Positions 44,701 through 55,200 of a stretch of DNA of 64,000 bases are shown here, one piece after another. This DNA is from Liolophura sinensis (lineage: Eukaryota > Mollusca > Polyplacophora > Chitonida > Chitonidae): assembly GCF_032854445.1 (NCBI RefSeq), contig NC_088302.1:7683338-7747337 (forward strand), given 5' to 3'. The notes beneath the pieces are model-generated. The model worked only from the letters and a program-made list of their open reading frames with translations, was not told the origin of the DNA and ran no database searches. Made by a program: the position numbers and the translations under genes. How positions within the stretch are numbered: position 1 is the first letter of the stretch; every line of letters starts with the position of its first letter.

Positions 44701-45170
44701 AGTTTGCTATTCAAAGTTTCGAAGTGTAGAACTGATGGACATAACTGGTTGCTATACGATAGGTTTTTTTTTTTTTTTAATGAGTTTTCATGGTTTACAT
44801 CAAGAAATTATGAAACTATGGCGGAAATATTGTAATTTGTACCTACCTAGAGTATTATATTCCAAGCTTGGAATTGGCTTTAAAACAGGAGAAACGCCAT
44901 CAATGCGCGAAGTAAGTACAATATTCAGGGTTGAAGGAACACCTCGTTCCAACCGAGGGACTGTAATGAAAACTTCATCGTTGTAAAAAGATATCTCCTG
45001 TAACATGCATTTGGTTTCGTCGTAGGTCCGTTGTCTATAGCTTGTTGTCTCTCCTGGACATTTGCCCAGTCGAAGTCGAGCGCCCTCCAAGCATATTCGA
45101 CCCAACACATTTCTGAGATGGTCTCAGACAAAAACATGCCAACCAAAACCAGTGTGAGAAGGTTGGACAT
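38791..45170 (-). CDS. Secreted Yellow / major-royal-jelly-protein-like gene, two exons, apparent one-base frame break
   Basis: Exon 1 is complement 44847..45170 (ATG at 45168-45170, donor GTAGGT); exon 2 is complement 38791..39830 (acceptor TTTCACAG). Start chosen because MSNLLTLVLVGMFLSETISE is a signal peptide. Yellow-family features: YAWRALDFDWANVQERQQAI, VFITVPRLERGVPSTLN, PVLKPIPSLEYN, DCNALQSVHGMEIDHNTGMM, WAIDAGR, KIVVFDM and VYIVDISKGIVVYN, i.e. the six-bladed propeller domain. Joined exons total 1364 bp, one short of 455 codons. Near 45005-45012 the reading must move from the frame ending TTKPN to the frame starting CMLQEISF: a one-base deletion, either real (a pseudogene-type or allelic lesion) or a sequence error. 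The C-terminus ends in a hydrophobic segment (AHIALLVLLCHF), possibly a GPI or membrane anchor. AATAAA lies just after the stop (38784-38789). Exact function unknown; insect relatives act in melanin or secreted roles. Confidence 0.85.
39850..40005 (-). mobile_element. Degenerate SINE-1 fragment, antisense
   Basis: TTTATTTGTTGTTTATACTA, then ACAATGGCGGTCAGTTTCAT and GGAGGAAACCGGGCCGCCC: a reversed 3' half with an expanded ATTT tail. Just inside the Yellow-like intron. Confidence 0.55.
40006..44846 (-). other. Single 5-kb intron of the Yellow-like gene
   Basis: AT-rich with no recognisable coding exon. A worn SINE-1-like bit lies at about 40165-40250 (TGCTTAACGTCATAATAAAT, GTAGAAGAAACCGG). A small set of near-palindromic CTCATGTGAGAATG/CTCATATGTG pieces lies at 41420-41560. 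41755-41830 has a weakly tRNA-like GGTTAGCTGGCATGTCCGCC. Confidence 0.5.
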
Positions 45171-48100
45171 CTCTGGTATATCGGTGAAATAACTTGGAGA
45201 CGTTTTACCTTCAAAGTTCAGTTTGTGCTGTTGCTGTTGCAACCAGGCAGACGAGTTCAAAAGATGCGTGACGTGACATACATGTGCGCGCGCGATGACG
45301 TCATCATAGACGTGTGCGATGTTGTTTTTTTCCTGCGCCTCAGCCTTTAAAGGGGATAGTTCAAAGCTCAAACCTAAAGTTTGTAATTTTCTTCGGCCAT
45401 GATTTGCATCGTTTATCAATGACAAACTTTCAGAAAGGAACATATAAGTGTCATAAATTAATTAACTCATTATGATAGGAGGAAACCCGGCAGAGACAGG
45501 GAACCCACTGCAATGGTAAAGTAAGCTTTTAAAACCGCTGATTGTTCCCGTGTCTCGTGTTATGCGACTTCCACATGTAGCCTATCTGTCGGAGAGACAA
45601 ATTGTCCCATTAAATTTCACCAAAAATCGAGGAATAAGGTTGAGCTTTTGTATCCCATACTCTTAAGTGCATTGTATGCTACTGTTCATAATACTGATAT
45701 AATTCATTTCTTATGTAATACATGTTTACATCATATCACAACTAAACAGAATAATTATGCCAGTCTGCACTGTTTATGAGGTAAGAACTGTAGCAAAGCT
45801 AAATGTTTAGTGATCATTGGCGACACTCGCTCATTACAGCAAGAACAGCTGCATTCGCGTGGCGTCATTGTTTGCCTCAAGGCTATATCTATGCCATGGG
45901 CCCTACTCATCGCTTGAACCCCTCTCCTTAACATATACCATGTATGAATTATCATTTAAAGGTTTTGGAGGTTATTACAAGTGGTGACGTATTGTGATCT
46001 ATTGCAAGATAACACTGGTCAATTCAGCTTTAACCCAGGTCCCATTGCTCAGGGAAAATTAGCTTCTTTAAAATTTCAAAATGTAAATATAGATAACCTT
46101 TAAAAAGGATTATATGACAATAATAATAAGTGAGAAGATTTTGAAGTTAACTGAATAATATAAAGGTCTGTAAAATTGATCATGTAACAAAACGTACATG
46201 TATACATTCTAGATCTGAACCCTTATCGTTATAGGTTATAGTTGACCAGGATTAGGTAGCTGACATAGGCCAGACTAAGTCTTAACTTGTGATGTTTTCT
46301 CTGAACTTAAAGGGCTTTACAGAAAAGATTATAGCGAGCTGCATGGCAATGGCAAAACCGACTGTGTACAGCGTCATTGCCTGAGGATAGAAGATTTCAT
46401 TGCATGTTTTTGACATAAGATAAGCCAGATTTATAAAGGAAAAATCTTCCCAACATCATCAATGAAGATGTCCCAAATGAGAAGGTTGAGATGGTATTGA
46501 AGAACTCCTTTCATTATATGACGTCACGCTCTATTTAGCTAACATGGCAAAATGGCGTTGCCAAATGAGTGGCTAGTTACTGACAATGAATAGCCATATA
46601 ATCAGTTATAGAATTTTTTAAACATTTTTAGAGCACCTCTGGAAATCTTCTTTGGCTATGAATTCACAAGTAGTAACTGACTTTACAGGCCCCTTTATTC
46701 ACTTCAATTAACATCAAAAGCAACAATGTTTCCTTTAGTTCTACTATCAGCAAAGCTTACCAAGGTAATAGGCCTAACAGTTCATAATCATATATGTATT
46801 CCCATTTAACACATCTTTTGGCAGACCTATACCTGTTTTCACATGAACACATCTGTATGCATAAATTACTAAACAGTAATAAGCGCTCTGTTGATGATCA
46901 ACCTTTTAACCATAAACAATTTTCATAAATATTACTGAGATGGAAAAGAATTTTGTCCATCAATGGATTAGCAGGCGACAACAAACTACCGGTACTGAGT
47001 GCATCTTATTTGGACCTACGTATACGATGACCAAGGTCTCTTCTTGTGACGTCTTATGACAAAACGGATAGGCCTACGTTTTAATTTTAAATTTGTAAGT
47101 TATCCGTATTTGGATAGTAATAAACGTTCTTGCGTGTAGAGAATAGGTCTATATGTTCTACATGTATCTCACTTTTAGTACGTGTAGGTCCGATTTCACA
47201 AAGCCACTTCTTACGTAAGTCAAAATTTGAAACATCTTCAAAATGCTTTGTGTTTGGTACAGGGAGCGCATAGTCGGGAAGACTATAAGCCACACAAACT
47301 CCTCACATCACATGCGCCGGCAACTAAACAGTAAGGAGTTCAAGGCAGAATTGATGTGTGTTGTTCGACGGCGGAAATGTGTAAATATGTATGTAAGCGT
47401 GTAGAGATTGGGTACAGCGAAGTGTAACCCTGACATAATCCCAGAAAATGGTGAAAAACATATGTAGTTATGCAAGTCAGTATAGGACTGTAAATTGAAA
47501 TAGCAAGTTCGGAGAAATAGTTATGTCACGAAAACTGGACACTGCATAGTGAACTAAGGCGTCAAATATTTTCAAATTTATGTACGACTTTATCATCGAG
47601 GATACTAAACATAGCGCAATGGTCCAAGGTTAAAAACAAAAAAAATTTTTACCAAACACCGAATATACACATTTGTGAATGACAAGTAATTAGGATAGAT
47701 CTAATTTAAATTAATTCAGCAACGTTAAAAGTACGTACTACCTCCATATTTATGACATTTATACGGTCGGTAGACATGGTAATGTCAGAATGTCAAATAA
47801 GGAGGGAATTCAGTTAGCTGGCTGAATTAAATCTAATTAAAAGTAAGATAAGACATAGACTAAAAGCACATACAGATCACTTTCATTTTCTCATGAAAAT
47901 GTATAAATTATTGTGTACAATAATCTACAAGTGTCCATCTAAGGAACTCCACTAAATGGCTAAAGACATGAAATTAATATGAACAATAAACTGAATGATT
48001 GATATTACACTGCACATGTATAACTGAATCAGCATTTTAGGCACATTAGGAGTCTCACAATTTGAGTGGACAGACTATGTAAGATGTATATTTAGCCTGC

Positions 48101-49275
48101 CAACTACCATAAAATCACACTTTTCAGATTAGTTTTCGGGAGCTACTTGTCTTGTCTAAGCCTCTGTTAACTTATGAGACGTCTGAAATACTGATTTAGC
48201 TTATGGTGAGAAATCCCCAAAAGCTGAATATGGCTAGTGCCTAAAAGGATAAAATAGGCTTGTTTCCCGACAAACTCCAGGTTGTTGTTCAAGTCTATGC
48301 TATTGTCTAGTAGGACAGAATTAGGAAAGGATTGAATTAATGTACATATTTGACATGTTCTGTGATTCTGAGAGTTGGTTATTCTGCTGTGTGTAATAGG
48401 GACAAAGACAGTCAGGTAAAGATCTACGAATTTTCTTACAAATGCCGCACAAGCACACTCGCAAACATAGCTAAATCTGAGCAGAAATGTTTAAATGGAA
48501 TAATACTATCTTAGAGACAACCTGAATATCCTATAACATCAGATAATAAAGATGTCACTCGAAACAAAAACCTAAATGCTTGTAAAGTTTGATTGTTGCA
48601 ATATGTAATATTAATTGCAAACAACATCTTGGCATCTGAATTACAAATTAATACAAGTGCCTTTTAATGATCACATTGTGTAGAGGATGCTGGATGTAGA
48701 AACTAATCCTTTCCTACCTTCTCTCTGTCTCAAATGCATTGTGTGGCAATTTATGGTCATTTCGATTGTAAGAACAAATTGCAGCTAGCACATTTTTATA
48801 TTTATCTAATCTAAATGGAGTAAATTTGTGCATGTGTCATTTTTATGCCCTTTGCATCAATATAAATTTACAAAGGTCAACTGGTGTGATTTGATCCACA
48901 CATTTTCTTCAAGCATGCTGTTGAAAAATACTATTGAAATTTTTGTATACATCTTTCATCTGCACCTAAACTTGTGTTGATTGTTTTTTAAGTTTCATGA
49001 CAGACTTATACAGCAGGCCCTAAGTACAAAGTTACCATCTTCTGGTACAAGCTTGGGTTGGGAGGCGGGGAATATTTAGAACAACCCTAGTTATTTATAG
49101 TTTGATCACTTCCATAGCCTTCTTATTTTAATATTTACAGTGGCTATATTTTTTATCCCTCTTATTCACAGCAAAAAGGCCACCCCATCATATAAACTTT
49201 ATTCGTAAACATAAGATTTCAATATTCATGTGGCAGTGTGCACTGTTTGTGTTGTCAGAGCCATTGAGGATAAGG
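45171..49275. other. Intergenic region between divergent Yellow-like and SIRT6 genes
   Basis: About 4.1 kb of AT-rich DNA holding both promoters. A SINE-1 scrap (ATGATAGGAGGAAACCCGGC) lies at 45471-45500. No TATA box could be assigned confidently, and no further gene was recognised. Confidence 0.5.
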
Positions 49276-52200
49276 ATGTCTGTGAATTACGCGGCGGGCC
49301 TATCCCCCTATGAACACAAGGGGGTGGTGGGACAGCCAGAAAACTTCGACCAGGATGACGTGGTGGAGGAAAAAGTGAAACAGCTGGCAGAGTGGGTGAG
49401 AACAAGCAAACACCTGGTGGTACATACTGGGGCAGGTATCAGTACATCTGCAGGCATCCCTGATTTCAGAGGACCCAAAGGTGAGATATTTATTCATCTT
49501 CCTAATCACTGGAGTGTGACTGGTTTGGACTTTACTGATTGGTTTTGATTCATACTGATTGGTTTTGGCTCATACTGGAGAGTGATTGGTTTGGACTTGT
49601 ACTGATTGGTTCTGGCTTGCTCTGATTGGTTTTAACTCTTGATTGAGAATGATCGCCTGATCGGTTTGGGTTTGTACTGAATGGTTTTGGTTCATACTGG
49701 CATGTGATTGGTTTGGGCTTGTACTGAATGGTTTTGGTTCATACTGGCATGTGATTGGTTTGGGTTTGTACTGAATGGTTTTGGTTCATACTGGCATGTG
49801 ATTGGTTTGGGTTTGTACTGAATGGTTTTGGTTCATACTGGCATGTGATTGGTTTGGGCTTGTACTGAATGGTTTTGGTTCATACTGGCATGTGATTGGT
49901 TTGGGTTTGTACTGAATGGTTTTGGTTCATACTGGCATGTGATTGGTTTTGGTTTGTACTGAATGGTTTTAGTTCATACTGGCATGTGATTGGTTTGGGT
50001 TTGTACTGAATGGTTTTGTCTCATATTGGCATGTGATTTGTTTGGGTTTGTACTGAATGGTTTTGGTTCATACTGGCATGTGATTGGTTTGGGTTTGTAC
50101 TGAATGGTTTTGGTTCATACTGGCATGTGATTGGTTTGGGTTTGTGCTGAATGGTTTTGGTTCATACTGGCATGTGATTGGTTTGGGTTTGTACTGAATG
50201 GTTTTGTCTCATACTGGGATGTGATTGGTTTGGGTTTGTACTGAATGGTTTTGGTTCATACTGGCATGTGATTGGTTTGGGTTTGTACTGAATGGTTTTG
50301 GTTCATACTGGAATGTGATTGGTTTTGGCTTGTACTGAATGGTTTTGTCTCATACTGGAATGTGATTGGTTTGGGTTTGTACTGAATGGTTTTGGTTCAT
50401 ACTGGCATGTGATTGGTTTGGGTTTGTACTGAATGGTTTTGTCTCATACTGGAATGTGATTAGTCTGGATTTGTGCTATTTGGTTCATTCTGGAATGTGA
50501 TAAGTTTTGGGCTTGTACTGAACGGTACTGGTTCATACGGGAATGTGATTGACTTGGGTTTGTATTGATTGGTTCATACTGGAATGTGATTGGTTTTGGC
50601 TTGTACTGAATGGTTCTGGTTCATACTGAAATGTGATAGGTTTTGGGCTTGCACTGAATAGTTTTGGTTTATACTGGAATGTGATAGGTTTTGGGCTTAC
50701 ACTGAATGGTGCTGGTTCATACTAGAATGTGATTGGTTTTGGCTTGTACTGAATGGTTTTGGTTCGTACTGGAATGTGATTGGTTTGGGCTTACACTGAA
50801 TAGTTTTGTTTCATACCGGAATGTGATAGGTTATGGACTTGTACTGAATGGTTTTGGTTCATACTGGAATGTGATTGGTTTGGGCTTGTACTGAATGGTT
50901 TTGGTTTATACTGGAATGTGATAGGTTTTGGGCTCACACTGAATGGTTTTGGTTCATACAGGAATGTGATTGGTTTGGGCTTACATTGAATAGTTTTGGG
51001 TTATACTGGAATGTGATAGGTTTTGGCTTGTACTGAATGGTTTTGGTTCATGCTGAAATGTGATAGGTTTTGGGCTTGCACTGAATAGTTTTGGTTTATT
51101 CTGGAATGTGATAGGTTTTGGGCTCACACTGAATGGTGCTGGTTCATACGGGAATGTGATTGGTTTGGGCTTACATTGAATATTTTTGGGTTATACTGGA
51201 ATGTGATAAGTTTTGGGCTTGTACTGAACGGTGCTGGTTCATACTAGAATGTAATTGACTTGGGTTTGTATTGATTGGTTCATACTGGAATGTGATTGGT
51301 TTTGGCTTGTACTGAATGGTTTTGGTTCATGCTGAAATGTGATAGGTTTTGGGCTTGCACTGAATAGTTTTGGTTTATACTGGAATATGATAGGTTTTGG
51401 GCTCACACTGAATGGTGCTGGTTCATACGGGAATGTGATTGGTTTGGGCTTACATTGAATATTTTTGGGTTATACTGGAATGTGATAAGTTTTGGGCTTG
51501 TACTGAACAGTGATGGTTCATACTAGAATGTGATTGACTTGGGTTTGTATTGATTGGTTCATACGGGAATGTGATTGGTTTGGGCTTACATTGAATATTT
51601 TTGGGTTATACTGGAATGTGATAGGTTTTGGGCTTGTACTGAATGGTTCTGGTTCATACTGAAATGTGATAGGTTTTGGGCTTGCACTGAATAGTTTTGG
51701 TTTATACTAGAATGTGATAGGTTTTGGGCTTACACTGAATGGTGCTGGTTCATACTAGAATGTGATTGGTTTTGGCTTGTACTGAATGGTGCTGGTTCAT
51801 ACGGGAATGTGATTGGTTTTGGCTTGTACTGAATAGTGCTGGTTCATACTGAAATGTGATAGGTTTTGGGCTTGCATTGGATAGTTTTGGTTTATACTGG
51901 AATGCGATAGGTTTTGGGCTCACACTGAATGGTGCTGGTTCATACGGGAATGTGATTGGTTTGGGCTTGTACTGAATGGTGCAGGTTCATACTGGAATGC
52001 GATTGGTTTGGGCTTACACTGAATAGTTTTGGTTCATACAGGAATGTGATAGGTTTTGAAATTGTACTGAATGGTTTTGGTTCATACTGGAATGTGATTG
52101 GTTTGGGCTTGTACTGAATGGTTTTAGTTCCTGCCAGAATGTGATAGGTTTTGGGCTGGTGCTGAATGGTTTTGGTTCATACTGGAATGTGATAGGTTTG

Positions 52201-55200
52201 GGCTTGTACTGAATGGTTTTGGTTTGTAATGATTGGATTTGTCTCACACTGGAGTATGATGGATTAGGGCTTATACCGAATGTTTCTGGATCGGAATAAT
52301 TACTCTAAATCTACAAGAGTGCTCTTTGTTCTCTTCTTAGGTTAAGAATAGATACATATATGTATTGCTGAGTTGGTACAGCCCTTTTTTCATACTGAAC
52401 TAGTTGAATGACTTTTTATAACAATACTTTAACCAGTCAGTTCAAATCAGGTTCTGACTGGTTTGATCTCTACTTAAAATTACAAGGTTTTTTGAGGTAC
52501 CTTGTGGAGGCTATGGTCATGTTTTTCTTTTTTTGTCCAGTTTTCTATACTAGAAAACCTCTTCAGTGTGCAATTTTTAGTACAGTGTAAACACGAATAA
52601 AATGTGTAACTCTTCAACCTTTTTGCATGTTTGCTAGGTGTTTATTTCAAGCATTCTCTGAGGGCATTATTTTCTATAGACTTATAACGATATACTTTTG
52701 GAATAGCCCTTAGTTTGCCAACCTAACCAGTGCAGTATTGTTTCCAATGAAACTTTTAAAAATTCAGTACCAATGCAAAAGAGGAATAAATTGGTCTGAA
52801 AGTTGTTCCAGTTTGACATCCGTTGTATCTGTGTACCTGTAGGTGTTTGGACACTAGAGAAAAGAGGGGAAGCTCCTAAGATCAGTGTGACATTTGATGA
52901 AGCTGTACCAACTCTGACCCACAGAGCTTTAATTGCATTGGAAAGAGCAGGTAATTGTGCTTGGAGTCAAACATGTAATAAACCAATTTATTTTTTTTTC
53001 GTATTATAGCTCATCATAAAATGCCATGATATGTGATTGTTTTTTACACGTGACTTGGCAGCAGAAATACTGGCTTCCTGAGTAAACAGATCACAGAGTA
53101 GAGTAAGATGGTTTGATGTAGTATTACTGTACTGACAATAATCTTTATGATTCTTTTCAGGTTACGTAAAGTATGTCATCAGTCAGAATATAGATGGCCT
53201 TCATCTACGCTCTGGCTTCCCTCGTAACAAACTGTCAGAGCTTCATGGGAACATGTTTGTAGAGGAGTGCGACAAGTGTCACACACAGGTAATGTACACA
53301 TAAATCAGGACAAGTGTCACACACAGGTAATATACACATAAATCAGGACAAGTGTCACACACAGGTAATGTACACATAATTCAGGACAAGCGTGACACTG
53401 GTAATATACACATAAATCAGGACAAGTGTCACACACAGGTAATATACACATAAATCAGGACAAGTGTCACACACAGGTAATGTACACATAATTCAGGACA
53501 AGCGTGACACTGATAATATACACATAAATCAGGACAAGTGTCACACACAGGTAATGTACACATAAATCAGGACAAGTGTAACACACAGGTAATGTACACA
53601 TAAATCAGGACAAGTGTAACACACAGGTAATGTACACATAAATCAGGACAAGTGTCACACACAGGTAATATACACATAAATCAGGACAAGTGTCACACAC
53701 AGGTAATGTACACATAGATCAGGACAAGTGTCACACACAGGTAATATACACATAAATCAGGACAAGTGTCACACACAGGTAATGTACACATAAATCAGGA
53801 CAAGTGTGACAGGTAATATACACATAAATCAGGACAAGTGTCGCACAGGTAATGTACACATAAATCAGGACAAGTGTAACACACAGGTAATGTACACATA
53901 AATCAGGACAAGTGTCACACGCAGGTAATATACACATAAATCAGGACAAGTGTCACACACAGGTAATGTACACATAAATCAGGACAAGTGTAACACACAG
54001 GTAATATATGCATAAATCAGGACAAGTGTCACACACAGGTAATTTACTCATAAATCAGGACAAGTGTCACAAACAGGTAATGTACACACAGATCAAGACA
54101 AGTGTCACACACAGGTAAAATACCCATAAATGAGGACAAATGTCACACACAGGTAATGTACACATAAATCATGACATGTCACACAGGTAATGCACACATA
54201 ACACAGGACAAATGTCACACATAAGTAATGTACACATAAATCATGACATGTCACACACAGGTAATGCACACATAACACAGGACAAATGTCACACATAGGT
54301 AATATACACATAATCAGGACAAATGTCACGCACAGGTAATATACACATAATCAGGACAAGTGTCACACACAGGTAATATACACATAAAACAGGACGTGTT
54401 TTCAATTTGTTTATACACCCAATATATCACAAATAACTGATAAAATGTAAAGTGTATCAGACAAGTACAGATCTTCCTGCAAATTATTTCCCTAGACTCC
54501 CTAGTTCTCTCAGATTGTTTGAAAATATTGGTTGCTGTGGCAGTTCAATACCTAATTCTTCAGACAGGTACAAATCTTACTGATCACTTAATCATTGCTT
54601 TCTTTTTTGTTTTGTTTTTTTTTACTGTTTCTTGATGGGACTCCAGATAGATTTCCATAACTTTGATTCAAAAGAATATTGTAGGAATTGGATTCCATGA
54701 TTTCTGTAGAAAGATGAGCAGTGTAAGGTGATTGTCTGATTCCAAGGTCTTTTGGCAAAGTAATGGAGAAATTGTATATCAAATAAACATACATGCGTTG
54801 TAAATGTCATTCTTTGTAAATGTCAACCTTTGTACATGTTATTCTTTGTAAATGTCATTCTTTGTAAATGTCATCCTTTGTAAATATCATCCTTTGTACA
54901 TGTTATTCTTTGTAAATGTCATCCTTTGTAAATGTCATCCTTTGTACATGTCATTCTTTGTAAATGTCATTCTTTGTAAATGTCAACCTTTGTACATGTC
55001 ATTCTTTGTAAATGTCATCCTTTGTACATGTTATTCTTTGTAAATGTCATTCTTTGTAAATGTCATCCTTTGTACATGTCATTCTTGCACAACAAGGCTA
55101 GGCCAGTGATACATGTCGAAATATGGTAACCATCCTGAATCAGTATTTGGATATAGCAGCTGTCATGTGGGCAATCTGTCATTTGTGGGAAGATTGTCAA

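Noticed and set aside
45171-45443. Upstream start at 45443 for the Yellow-like gene
   Set aside because: The extra 91 residues have no family similarity and would bury the signal peptide that begins at 45170.
52014-52247. Reverse-strand repetitive Gln/Pro/Ser frame
   Set aside because: Translated 47-bp minisatellite of SIRT6 intron 1.
53731-54329. Reverse-strand frames rich in [13 protein letters not shown]-like residues
   Set aside because: These translate the antisense of the 38-bp donor array. The periodic peptide is a by-product of the unit.
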